Assembly: GCA_035048485.1 (NCBI GenBank)
Contig: CM068585.1
Span: 19,276,501-19,340,500, forward strand
DNA from: Pteria penguin
Taxonomy: Eukaryota > Mollusca > Bivalvia > Pterioida > Pteriidae
Direction: 5' to 3'
Length of the DNA: 64,000 nucleotides
This document shows, in pieces, positions 1 through 13,160 of the stretch. Under the pieces are notes generated by a model that was not told the origin of the DNA, did not search any database, and worked only from the letters and a program-made list of their open reading frames with translations. Both the position numbers and the translations under genes were made by a program. How positions within the stretch are numbered: position 1 is the stretch's first letter; the number at the start of each line of letters is the position of its first letter.

Positions 1-60
1 ACATTTCTACAGTATTCATAAATGTTTGGATAAATCTTCTATATGTCATGTTTTAATTTT

Positions 61-74
61 AATATATATATATA

Positions 75-136
<62 letters not shown>
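61..136. repeat. (TA)n microsatellite
   Basis: About 75 bases of near-pure TA dinucleotides. Confidence 0.97.
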
Positions 137-139
<3 letters not shown>

Positions 140-410
140 GGGATGGGGATGTGTGGGTGTGCACTTATAAAAAATAAAAAATACATTTTTTTTTCAGATC
201 GGTGTAGATTAATGCAGCCAGGTAAAGTCGAGGAAATACAATCAATTCTGACATCATTACTACAAAAACAGCTTTATATACGTTTCAAAAATAAAACAAC
301 CTTGCATTTTACTAAAATTATTGACATGTTATGTAAATTTCGGGTGTTTACGGAAGAGACAAAAAAGTCGTATACAAATATGCAATCAGATGGATTCACG
401 AGACGGATCA

Positions 411-880
411 CTCACAATGTCTCAGCACAGTGCTGGATTGAATACTGACGATTACGCACATTGTCTCAGCACAGTGCTGGATTGGATACTGACGATTACA
501 CACACTTTCAGCACAGTGTTGGATTGGATATTGAAGATTACACACAATGTCTCAGCACAGTGCTGGATTGAATACTGACGATTACACACAATGTTTCAGC
601 ACAGTGCCGGATTGAATACTGACGATCTGGCATGTCTCAGCACAGTGTTGGATTGAATACTGACGATTACACACATTGCCTCAGCACAGTGCTGGATTTA
701 ATACTGACGATCTGGCATGTCTCAGCACAGTGCTGGATTGAATACTGACGATCTGGCATGTCTCAGCACAGTGCTGAATTGAATACTGACGATCTGGCAT
801 GTCTCAGCACAGTGCTGAATTGGATATAGACGGTCACAGATAATTTCTCTGCTTATTGTTGAATTGAATACTGATAGACA
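411..880. repeat. 44-bp minisatellite
   Basis: About ten to eleven copies of a 40-44 bp unit containing CTCAGCACAGTGCTGGATTG and AATACTGACGATTACACACA. A shorter variant replaces the tail with GATCTGGCATGT. The core CAGCACAGTGCTG is itself a near-palindrome. Confidence 0.92.
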
Positions 881-1194
881 CTTTTTTTCAGTCGATGCGG
901 TTGATGCTTACAATTAGTCATGATCAGTTTCAGTTTTAATATTTATTTTGTTAATAGATTGATACTAAAAGTATAATATCATTTATTTGCTTTTTTTTAA
1001 ATCAATGTCATTATATTCATATTACTTAGTCTATCAACCGTTCAAAACCAAATTATACCGTGTTTGATCATTTCTTGTTTAACACAGACCTTCGTAATTT
1101 TTTAAATTGATTGACTGACAATTATCATTTTACATGGTATTTGCTTATGTAATTACATCTTGAATTGTTCACAGGCACTGCGTAATATGAAGAG
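881..1194. other. No feature seen
   Basis: AT-rich sequence between the minisatellite and the foldback element. Nothing is recognised in it. Confidence 0.5.
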
Positions 1195-1940
1195 TGTTTT
1201 TAACTATCCAAATTCCCTATATCGTCTCGTTCCCTTTCCCCTAAGCAAGGCCAAGGCAAGGAATGACAGCCAGAATGCGGCCTCTTGAATCAGTATTTCC
1301 GAAAAGGTTCCGATGATAATCAAAGGGAAAAAGCACCAGCATGTGAAACAACATCTAACGTTTTGTTGTCTGTCCTCAAAATTTCATTCAAGCAAAAAAA
1401 GCGCCAACAAACGCAAATTCGAACGGCACAACTAGCGGACAGTTTGCTCGCCAACTTGTCATGTTGATTGTAAAGACAAGATCGGTATAATGCCTGACAA
1501 CATTGACAAGATCGTGACAAAAAGGGATTTTAAAGCCATAAAATGGAATAGATATTTGTTGTTTTTTGTTTGTAGTCATAAAATAGATTTGATCTGCACT
1601 GAACTATGATTCAGAATCTTTCTAGCTTATCCACGCAAAAAAAAAAATGTAAGTTATGTAAATAAACCTGTCACAGATTGCTGGCGAGCAAACTATTCGC
1701 GAGTTGTGCCGTTCAAATTTGCATTTGTTGGCACTTTTAAACATTCTTGATCGTAATTTTGAGGGCAGATCTCAAAAGGTTATACATTGTTTTACATTAC
1801 ATACTGGTGCATTATTTTCCTCAGATAAATATCGGAACTTGTAGGAAATACTGGTTCAAACGGCCGCATTCTGACCTCCCTTTCTTACCACAGAGGAACA
1901 GGGAACGAGGCGTTATAGAGGGATTTAGATAGTTAAGACA
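1195..1940. mobile_element. Foldback element with about 250-bp inverted arms
   Basis: The left arm (about 1199-1456) is repeated in inverse orientation at about 1681-1934, with roughly 220 bp between. Matching pairs include TCTCGTTCCCT at the left end with AGGGAACGAGGCG at the right end, and GAACGGCACAACTAGCGGAC against its near complement around 1690-1715. Arms are diverged (about 80% by eye). No transposase frame is seen, so this is a non-autonomous foldback or MITE-like element. Confidence 0.8.
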
Positions 1941-2474
1941 CTATTCGTGTAACACAGTACATGTACCTGTGAATTGTTTTAATTTCTTAACTCTCTAACG
2001 ACAATGTCAATTATTTTGAAAATCTTAAGGGCTCTTCTTCAATGTTATTCAAGCATTCTGTGTAAGTTTTATGAAAACCACAACATTCACTTAATTTACC
2101 GCGTCCAATAGCAGACGGACAGACGGACATCGCCAATGAATGGTGTATAAAAATTGGTAATATTCGGAAAGTTCGACTCACTATGTGATATTGGCTTCTC
2201 TGAGAGGACATTAAATACATCCAGGTTGACTGGCACCAATTTGAAATGGAGGCAGAAGCATTAATTTTTACATAATCAATTGCCTTATAAGATAGAATAA
2301 GTAGTCCTCCAAAGGGAAGTAAAATACACTAAAAGAAACAACACAAACACTCTTTGCCGCAAATTTTCGGCCTCCTGGCCTTTATCAAGCAATTGTTAGA
2401 AAAGTACAGAAGAACTATGTAACATCCATCTTTACATGTCTAATATAAACAAGCTTCTAAATTCCTACAAACGT

Positions 2475-2482
2475 TGACGTCA
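2475..2482. promoter_or_regulatory. Palindromic CRE site (TGACGTCA) in Penelope repeat
   Basis: A perfect TGACGTCA followed by a half site AACGTCA and ACGCGCG. The same cluster recurs at 3624-3631 and 53038-53045, and the octamer again at 53542-53549. Its conservation in every copy suggests it belongs to the element; a promoter role is inferred only. Confidence 0.4.
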
Positions 2483-2743
2483 TAACGTCATTATTACGCG
2501 CGTAAGTATGGCATTAAAATAGACTAAACAACAAAATAATACAAGCATAAATATAAATATATATATAAATATCACAATCTGATCGACCAACCGACCGTAC
2601 GACAGACCGACCGGGCGATAGCGGCAAAGTAACACCCCCTCATTACCGAAAATGGGGGAGGGGGGGGGTTGCATTAAAAGAAAACTAAGCATAGAATCAC
2701 CACAAGAAATAAATAGTTCATAAATTAGTTGTACAATCACATG

Positions 2744-3098
2744 TTAGTTAGTTTTAATATTACATCCATTTGGCCTGCGCGTTTCCAAATCTCTTATCCA
2801 TTTATCTTCGAGAATTAATCTGTATATTTTATTTTCTCCGGTAGTCCTAGCCATGACCGCAACACGAAGATCACCTTCATCATGGTTCGCAAAATGTTTC
2901 ATAATTGGTTTTTCTCTTTGGTATTTTATATCGCTTCTATGTTCTTCTATTCTTTCTTTTAACGATCTTTCTGTCTCTCCTACATAAATAGTTTGTTTAC
3001 ATTTATTGCAGATTAGCGCATAAATCAAATTCCTGTCTGTACACATTTTACAAACGCTACATCGATGACGGTTTTGGTATATGGGACGGAAATCTGGA
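2744..3098 (-). pseudogene. Penelope-like element GIY-YIG endonuclease domain, C-terminal fragment
   Basis: A frame of about 118 codons, open beyond the first Met at 3046. Read from its N-terminal side it shows a cysteine cluster CSVCKMC, then NLIYALICNKC, the GIY-YIG core [18 protein letters not shown], and the tail [19 protein letters not shown]. This is the endonuclease found downstream of the reverse transcriptase in Penelope-like elements, with the upstream Cys motif typical of that group. The rest of the element is missing, because the fragment begins at the tandem-duplication joint. Confidence 0.85.
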
Positions 3099-3888
3099 TT
3101 CGTGTAACACAGTACCTGTGAATTGTTTTAATTTCTTAACTCTCTAACGACAATGTCAATTATTTTGAAAATCTTAAGGGCTCTTCTTCAATGTTATTCA
3201 AGCATTCTGTGCAAGTTTTATGAAAACCACAACATTCACTTAATTCACCGCGTCCAATAGCAGACGGACAGACGGACATCGCCAATGAATGGTGTATAAA
3301 AATTGGTAATATTCGGAAAGTTCGACTCACTATGTGATATTGGCTTCTCTGAGAGGACATTAAATACATCCAGGTTGACTGGCACCAATTTGAAATGGAG
3401 GCAGAAGCATTAATTTTTACATAATCAATTGCCTTATAAGATAGAATAAGTAGTCCTCCAAAGGGAAGTAAAATACACTAAAAGAAACAACACAAACACT
3501 CTTTGCCGCAAATTTTCGGCCTCCTGGCCTTTATCAAGCAATTGTTAGAAAAGTACAGAAGAACTATGTAACATCCATCTTTACATGTCTAATATAAACA
3601 AGCTTCTAAATTCCTACAAACGTTGACGTCATAACGTCATTATTACGCGCGTAAGTATGGCATTAAAATAGACTAAACAACAAAATAATACAAGCATAAA
3701 TATAAATATATATATAAATATCACAATCTGATCGACCAACCGACCGTACGACAGACCGACCGGGAGATAGCGGCAAAGTAACACCCCCTCATTACCGAAA
3801 ATGGGGGGGGGGGTTGCATTAAAAGAAAACTAAGCATAGAATCACCACAAGAAATAAATAGTTCATAAATTAGTTATACAATCACATG

Positions 3889-4083
3889 TTAGTTAGTTTT
3901 AATATTACATCCATTTGGCCTGCGCGTTTCCAAATCTCTTATCCATTTATCTTCGACAATTAATCTGTATATTTTATTTTCTCCGGTAGTCCTAGCCATG
4001 ACCGCAACACGAAGATCACCTTCATCATGGTTCGCAAAATGTTTCATAATTGGTTTTTCTCTTTGGTATTTTATATCGCTTCT
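3889..4083 (-). pseudogene. Second Penelope GIY-YIG fragment (truncated)
   Basis: This duplicate of the C-terminal 60-odd codons of the frame at 2744-3098 starts at [20 protein letters not shown]. It lacks the Cys cluster and the IYVGE core, so it cannot be an active nuclease. Confidence 0.8.
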
Positions 4084-4521
4084 GCATACATTTAGGGCAT
4101 AAGTTTTCAACATCGTGTTGATTCATATTCATCACTGCACTTCGAGCAGGGATATCGCAAGATAAACACATAAGAAATGCTTTTACAAACACAACATCTT
4201 TATCAATTTTAACTTCTATTCCCTTGGTTAATTTTTATGGACTTTTGAAAAGGATTAAAATATATTCATCGGTGGCTTATCCTGCCAAAACCATAGTCCA
4301 CATAAAATCATGTTTCCCTGTAAACGGGAGCTCATCAGTCAACAAAATATACTAGTAAGCCAAATTAATGTCTTGCTGCTTTTGAAGATTGGTACTCCAT
4401 AGGTGTTAACAGTAAACGAGACGTAATTTGCATTTCTCTGATCTAGTATACCACCGTAATGCAAAATACGAAAGTAACTGGTGTCACATGACTATGGCAC
4501 TAACAGCAATGTATCACCGTG
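4084..4521. other. No feature seen
   Basis: AT-rich sequence between the Penelope pair and the next dispersed repeat. No gene is recognised. Confidence 0.4.
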
Positions 4522-4640
4522 GACATTCACGAACCCCTGAAATTCAGAGGTGAGACCAGGTGCCCGGGAGGAGTGAGCGTCCCCTGTTTGGCTAGCTACA
4601 CACGCCGCGAATGTCCTTACACAGAGACGAAACATTAATA
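4522..4640 (-). repeat. Dispersed 'cgacgggtgttgc / cccgggcacctgg' module, copy 1
   Basis: On the minus strand it reads a diverged GCGGCGTGTGTAGCTAGC and CTCCTCCCGGGCACCTGGTC. Related modules lie at 12362-12450, 27005-27110 and, inverted, 54480-54570. The copy at 27005 directly follows a Penelope reverse-transcriptase fragment, suggesting it is an element tail. Confidence 0.6.
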
Positions 4641-4866
4641 ATTCAACACTGTATATATAAATGAATGTGAACAAACACTGTATAGAAAGTGTTGAAACCA
4701 CATAACATCAGGAAAAAGGTATAATAACACTTAAGTCAAACCCTCCGCGGGGAACTTTTTTACGAGCTCCACACTGCAAAGGGAATAAGTGTGACAAGGA
4801 TAAGTAGGAAAACTCTTGTACAATGATCCATCATTGATATCCTCAATGTTATTTTTGTGGGTTTTT

Positions 4867-7424
4867 AGCTCACCTGAGCCAAAGGCTCAAGTGAGCTATT
4901 GTGATCAATCACCGTCCGTCGTCCGTCGTCCGTCGTCCGTCCGTCGTCCGTCGTCTGTCGTCCGTCGTCCGTCGTCCGTCGTTAACTTTTCACATTTTCG
5001 ACTTCTTCTCCAGAACCACTGAACAGAAGCATGTAGTACTCAAGGTCCCCTACAAGTGTTGTTGTTTTTCGTCCAGATTCATCAACAGGTGGCGCCACCA
5101 CAGGCAAAAGTAGGTCAAAGAGGGTACCCTCCTTTGACAAACTTCTTTTTCAGACCGGGGGCATACAGAGACAAACCAAATGCATAGGAATGATCTAGAG
5201 GGATGTGTGAAGAAGTGTTGTTATTTTTGGTTCCATTCCGAAATCAAATTTTTGACGTTTTTTTTGACGTTTTTTTGTACTTGGTAATTTTAATGCAGAA
5301 AAGAGGTATTTTTTTCTTTTAGTAAACATTGATGCATTAATTTGGTTTAATTTGATCATTTTGATGGTAAGAAATACTACTGCGAAGAAAATTTTTCAAT
5401 ATTTTATGTTTTGGATTTTTTATGAATTTTTTAAGACTTTCAAGAAAAAGGGGGGGGGGGGATAATTGGTGTAAACATTTCACAGTTTGAACTTTTTCTT
5501 CGGAACCACTTGCTGGAATTCAATGAAACTTGGCATGCATCAAATACTCAAGGTCCCCGACAAATGTGGTCATCTTTGTCAGGATCCATGAACAGGTGGC
5601 ACCACCACAGACAAAAGTAGGTCACAGAGGGTACCCTCCTTTGACAAACTTCTTATTCAGATCGGGTGCATACAGCGACAAACCGACTGCATAGGAATGA
5701 GATAGAGGCATATGGGAAGAAGTGTTGATATTTTTGGTTCCATTCCGAAATCAAATTTTTGACGTTTTTTCATTTTTATTTTGGACTTTGTTATTTTAAT
5801 GCATTAAAGAGTTATTATTTTCTTTTAGTAAACATTGATGCATTCATTTGGTTTCATTTAATCATTTCTATGGTAAGGAATGCTGGTGTGAAGGAATTTT
5901 TTCAATATCTCGATTTTTGAATTTTTTATGAATTTTTTAAGACTTCCAAGAAAACAATTTTTCATATCTTCAACTTGATCTACAGAACAACTTGAAGGAT
6001 TGTGATAAAACTGGGTAGGATGCAAGTACTCATAGTCCTTTTCAAAGGTTTTGTTTTTTGTGCGGATCATCCAAATTGGTTAACAGATAATGCCACCATG
6101 TCTAAAAGTAGGTCTCACAATGGTACATATACCACTTGGTAATTGAAATATGGAGAGTAGCGGTTCAAATCCAGCTGTGGTCAAAAAAATTTTTTTTTTT
6201 TACACATCTAAATAAGTTTTTAGATGTTTCTCAACACTCAAAATATGAAATTAGGAATTTTACGTTTAAGACTTCCAAAAAAAAAAGGGGGGGGGGTTGG
6301 CCATTTTTCACATTTTCAACTTTTTCTACAAAACTGTTTGAAGGATTTTAATAAATCTTGGTAGAAATAAGTCACTTATGATCCTCTTCAAATTCTGTTG
6401 TTTTCGTCCAGACCTCTTTACAGGTGGCGCCATCATAGTCAAGAGTAGGTCACAAAAGAGTTCCCTCGTTTAACAATATTCTTTTTCATACGGGCTGTAT
6501 ACAGAGACAAACAGAATGCATAGAAATGATCTAGAGAGATGAGTGAAGATGTATTGTCATTTTGGTTCCCTTCCAAAATCAAATTTTAGAATTTTTTTCG
6601 ACATTTCTTTGGACTTGGTGATTCAATGCAGAAAAAAGTGTCATATTTCCTAGTAAATTGATAATGATGATTTCTTATGGACTATTGTGATCATAATTAT
6701 GGTAAGGATTGTTACTTTGAAAGAATTTTGTCAATATCTCAATTTTTGGATTTTCTTTGAATTTTTTAAGACTTCCAAATGAGGGTGTATAGGAACAATT
6801 CATTCACATTTTTCACTTCTGCTGTTATACCACATGAAAGATTTTAATGAAACATGGAATACATGAAGTACTAAAAGTCCTCTATCAATTTGGTAAATTT
6901 CATCCAAATTGGTTAACAGATAATGCCACCATGTCTAAAAAGCAGTTCTCACAATAGTACATATACCACTTGGTAATTGAAATATGGAGAGTAGCGGTTC
7001 AAATCAAGCTGTGGTCAAAATTTTTTTTTCATTTCTTTACACATCTAAATAAGTTTTTAGATGTTTCTCAACATATGAAATTAGGCAATTTTAAGTTAGA
7101 TCTGGACAATATTTGAAACAATTGTTGTTCATGACCCAGACTTGAAATCAGTCAACAAAAGGCCCCACCTAAAGAAAATGACTAACTTGTTGCCCTGAAT
7201 GACTTCTTGCAGAGACAAAGGAAATGCTTAATATCAAAATCACCTGAATGGATGTGCAAAAAAGTGTTGTTTTTTTATTCTAGCCTGAAATAAAATTTGA
7301 CATATTTTCAACATCTGTGTTGACTTAGTCACATTAATGCAAAAATAAATGAATTCTTCCTTCATGCATGACTGATAATATAGGTACTCAGGTGAGCGAT
7401 ATAGGCCCACTTGGGCCTCTTGTT
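4867..7424. mobile_element. Hairpin-bounded non-autonomous element with internal repeats
   Basis: It starts with the hairpin AGCTCACCTGAGC / GCTCAAGTGAGCT and a (CCGTCGT)n tract at 4912-4982. It ends with ACTCAGGTGAGCG and the hairpin GGCCCACTTGGGCC near 7403-7420, so the ends share a GCTCACCTGAG terminal inverted repeat. Inside, a unit of about 470 bp (ACTTTTTCTCAGAACCACT-like start, then AGGTGGCGCCACCAC, TAGGTCA and TTTGACAAACTTCTTTTTCA) recurs from about 4985, 5480, 6300 and 6790 with decay. A second short duplicate (ACCACTTGGTAATTGAAATA) occurs at 6130 and 6965. No protein is encoded. This architecture is familiar from bivalve repeats; the transposition mechanism is unclear. Confidence 0.78.
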
Positions 7425-7735
7425 TTATTCTGTGATTTAAAGTTTCTGTGAAATAATCCATTGTAAATAAATTTCCAATATGCTGGACAACATCAAGTTC
7501 AATGAAAAAGTCTACTGCACCTTTGATTTTTATTTACTTTTTTTATTATTATTATTTTTTTTTTTTTTTTGACAGACTGTTTGGTCATACATTTGTATGA
7601 TTTTATAAAGCTGTGAAACAATAAGTGCAGCAGTAGTTCTTAGTCATTTGATTTTTCAGCTTTGTAAAAAATTTTTCAAGTGATATAAACATTTCAGTGC
7701 TTGATTTGAAAAAGATGAAGATTTATCAAAGCAAG
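7425..7735. other. No feature seen apart from T-rich tract
   Basis: AT-rich DNA with a homopolymer T run at about 7555-7571. Nothing else is recognised. Confidence 0.5.
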
Positions 7736-8310
7736 CTAATCTGTTGCTTGTACAACTGTCATTGAATGCGCTATGATAAACCTCCAAATCAACATCACAC
7801 TGGTTGATGTTGTCATGACATAGCCTGGCTGAATAGGTTCGTCCCCTCCACTTAGATATATGTCGTCATCAATATTTACATCCTCATCAGGCTCTTCATT
7901 AATGTTATGAGACCTTCGGTGTTCATTTTGGTCTTTTAAACGTGGTAAAAGATCTTCAATGAGTGTATTTTCTGTCTCATCTCTTGCCGCGGTTGAAACT
8001 GAGGCGCTAGTGTCATTTTCCTTAATGTAATTTGAATCTGACAAACTGAGATCTGGAGCACCAGTATAGATGCTGGTATTCTATTGTGTAAGGTATGATG
8101 AGTCCAGCTCATTTCCTTCAGGAATGTTCAAAACCTGATCAATACCGGTATATACAGTACTACATGTGGTATCATCAAGAAGGGGATTACTGTTTAAAAC
8201 ATTCTGAGTATTGTCTCTCTCAGTATCATTAACACTGTCACTTATTAGAACATTCATATTTTGACTGTTATTGATGTGTTTGGTATCTGCATGACCATCG
8301 CAGATCTATT
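7736..8310 (-). pseudogene. Acidic reading frame of unknown function, one internal stop
   Basis: On the minus strand, one frame stays open for about 190 codons apart from a single TAG at 8083-8081. It is unlike random AT-rich DNA: Asn, Asp, Ser, Glu and Thr dominate (NVLISDSVNDTERDNTQNVL, DTSASVSTAARDETENTLIE, EEPDEDVNIDDDIYLSGGDE), and near the end there is a short hydrophobic stretch (MLIWRFIIAH). It could be a decayed intracellular tail or an exon of an unrecognised gene, since CACAATAG could also serve as an acceptor. No family is recognised. Confidence 0.35.
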
Positions 8311-9854
<1,544 letters not shown>

Positions 9855-11295
9855 GAGGAAGGGATGGATTTGTCCTGAGACTCACAACGAAGAAATGAGT
9901 GGGGTTGGCCCCGAGACCCACAACGAAAGAATGGGTGAGGTTGGATACATGATTATGGAATGGATGTGACTAGACACCAACGAAGAAGGGATGTATTGGT
10001 CATGACATCGACAACTAAGAAATGGATGCGGTCTGACATCAAAGATGTAAAAAGGGATGGGGTTTGACACCTACATGTAGTTTGAAAGTCTGAATGGGGT
10101 CTGACACTTATCAATAGATGAGGTTTGACACCTACTTTGAAAGTCTGGATGGGGTCTGACACTTACAATGAAGAGTAAGATTGGGTCTGGCACCTATGAA
10201 GAAGAAATGGATAGTGTATAGCACCTATGATGAGAGTTGAATAGGGGTCTGATACCTACGATGCAGGGTAGGATTGGGGCCTGATACCTATGACGGAGGG
10301 TTGGATGGGGCCAGACACCTACGATGGAGGGTTGGGTGGGGCCAGACACCTAAGACAATAAAGGGATGGATGAGATCTGACACCTACAGTGACAACAATG
10401 AAAAAGGGATGAATGGATCTGACACTTAAAAGGAAGAGGTGGATAGAGCTTGACAATTACCTTACGATAAAGGGATGGATGAGGTCTGACATCTACATTA
10501 AAGGATTGGATGGGGTCCAACACCTTAATGAAGGATTCGAATGGGTCTGAAGGGGTGGATAGAGCCTGACACTTAGGATAAAGGGGTGGATGAGGTCTGA
10601 CACCTACAGTGAAGGGGTGGATGGAGTCTGACACTCAGGATTAAGGGATGGATGAGATCTGACACCTACAATGAAGGGGTGGATGGAGCCTGACACTCAG
10701 GATTAAGGGATGGATGAGGTCTGACACTTACAATGAAGGGGTGGAGCCTGACATTTTGATAAAGAGTTGAATAGAGCGTGATCCCTAGGGTGATAAAGGG
10801 TTGAATGGAGCCAGACACTTATCATAAAGGTATGTATGAGGTTTGACATCTACTATAAAAGGACCAATGTGACCTGACACCTGCGAAGAAGAGTTTGATG
10901 GAGCCTGACATTTCTGACGATAAAGGAATGGGTGGGGCCTGACACTCACAATCGAAGGGATATATGAAGTCTGAATATTACGTTAAGAGTGGGTGTGGTC
11001 TGGCACTAACGATGAAGAGCGGGGTGGGGTCTGATATGAACGATGAAGAGCGAGGTGGGGTCTGACACGAATGATGAAGGTATGAATGAGGTCTGACACC
11101 TACGATTAAGAGATGAATGAGGTCTGACACTTATGATGAAGAGCTGGATGGACCCTGTCATCAATGAAAAAGGGATGGATGTGATCTGAAATCTACGAAG
11201 TGTTGGGTGTTGTGCTACATTTACGATGTTGGGATGGATGAGGTTTGACACATGACGACGGATTAGATGAAGACTGATATCTACAATGAAGGAAT
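9855..11295. repeat. Degenerate 28-32 bp minisatellite, about 1.4 kb
   Basis: Some 45-50 diverged copies of a unit such as GGATGGGGTCTGACACCTAC followed by GATGAAGG. Unit length and sequence vary, so this looks like an old array. Reading frames across it (for example minus strand 11006-11338) are repeat artefacts. Confidence 0.9.
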
Positions 11296-12065
11296 GGGAA
11301 TGGAATTGACCCGAGTAACTTGAAAATTTCGTGAACAAGGATTTTCTGACTTCGCCAGAATTTCTTTTCGCCCGAAAGAAATGAATGATACTATTATAAA
11401 AACAACTATGACTGGGACTGGTATAAAATGTGATTTATACATGAATTATCGTGTAATTTGAGGAGCCAGTACATTGTAAGAAGATAATTTATATCGAGGT
11501 CAAGTTGTATTTAAAGTGTCTTAATTCAAGTATCATACCGATACATTTAAATATTTAATTATGGCATTGGAGAGTCTTGAAAATGAAGGAACAGATATTG
11601 TGTGGTATGTGGACAGTACAGTCGTAACTATCTGCATACTGTAAAGGTCAACAGTTTTTAAACAGAGCACAATTACGTATTCTCACTGGATAAGAAGAGG
11701 TCTATACCTCTGATTATACTGATTGATGTAACAATTCATAATTGTCATGGCTTGTCAGAACGTGAAGCTTCGTAATCTAATTAATACTCCAACTGTACTT
11801 CTTTGTTCGTTAGTTGATAGATCGCAGTCTATCTTGCCGACAAGAAACACTTCGGAACTAGGGGAAGGAAACCTCTTATGGGGGAAGTGAACTACTGCTG
11901 TGACGTCATCTTGTGGAATCTGTGTTGCTATTTCTTCTGAAATTCCTTAATGATGAGCTGAAGAAACTACATAATGATATCGATATAAGTTTTCATATTT
12001 TGTATGTTTGATTTTTTTCTTTGTTTCTGTTTCCTTGTTTGCCTGTTTTTTTTTCTTTCTATCTT
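11296..12065. other. No feature seen (upstream of exon A)
   Basis: AT-rich single-copy-looking sequence. No coding exon or promoter motif can be defended. Confidence 0.4.
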
Positions 12066-12068
12066 TTT

Positions 12069-12214
<146 letters not shown>

Positions 12215-12361
12215 AAACATTTGGTCACGTGCTTTTTCCGACACCAGAATTTCAGCATTTCTTGCCTTGAATGGTAAAATTTAATTTTGTGTTCTTGTAT
12301 CCTTCGTGTGTTCGTGCGTGTATATTTATGTATTTGTCACCTTGACTTGAAAGGTTGTTGC

Positions 12362-12450
12362 AGGACTTTTGCGACGGGTGTTGCATGCAACCAGGGAACG
12401 CTTACTCCTCCCGGGCACCTGGTCTCACCTCGATTTTATTGGGGTTCGCA
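12362..12450 (+). repeat. Dispersed 'cgacgggtgttgc / cccgggcacctgg' module, copy 2
   Basis: It reads GCGACGGGTGTTGCATGCAA, then CTCCTCCCGGGCACCTGGTC and TCACCTCGA. It is a close relative of the copy at 27005-27110. Confidence 0.65.
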
Positions 12451-13160
12451 TTTGTCTGAATATGACACTATACACGATATTGTCCTTTTATTCCATGGAC
12501 TATGAGATATGCTTTACCCTTCGGTACTTTTTCGGTTTTTACTCTGTCTTCTTTCCTTTTTTCCTTTTTTCACAAATAGTATAGCTTTATTTTAATTTTC
12601 AACATCAACATAAATGGAAAAAATCCATTTAATTGCAAGAATTTCTCATCTTTGAAAATAGATTATAAATACTTAGAGGATTTCAGTTATTTTGTGACTT
12701 CTCAGGATACTCGTCATTTAAATACCAGCTCATTACCGATTTGCTTTTAAGAGGATTTAAGTATTAAGATATTGAACTCGCTCTCACAAATCAATACAAA
12801 AGTGCAAGAAAAAACATCGTTATTTGTAAATACGCGTACAAAAGAGTATCATATTTCACCTTAGACAGACTATTTTCTACAATCGAGTTGACAAACATTA
12901 AATTTTAAGAATATCTTCGGGACAGTCGCTTCGTTATCATTTGCTGTTTAGCTGTGGGCACAAGGATTTTCCTACTCATACAACACTTTTTATCGCGCAA
13001 AGTGTAGCTTCAGTAAATACTTCTTGAGTGTTTAACATCCTCAGGAAACTAATATTTAAATAACTTTGTTGACTTATTTGGAGATTTCTATTTGGAAGCT
13101 ACGGTTTGATCTCCATACATTGATTAGTTTGCCTGGGATATATGACCTACAGGATATAAG
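12451..13160. promoter_or_regulatory. Presumed 5' flank of lipoxygenase exon A
   Basis: 700 bases of AT-rich DNA directly before the exon A ATG. A promoter for isoform A would lie here or further upstream, but no specific motif is convincing. Confidence 0.25.

Larger units (their letters stand above)
1944..4083 (-). mobile_element. Tandem pair of Penelope-like retroelement fragments
   Basis: A block of about 985-995 bp (1944-2938) is repeated head-to-tail at 3099-4083 with only a few differences. Both copies contain the minus-strand end of a GIY-YIG endonuclease frame, followed by the conserved 3' module (AGGCCGAAAATTTGCGGCAA and TTTAGTGTATTTTACTTCCC when read on the minus strand). Penelope-like elements often sit as partial tandem copies, which produces LTR-like repeats. 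The first copy extends further (to about 3098) and keeps the whole endonuclease core. Confidence 0.82.
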
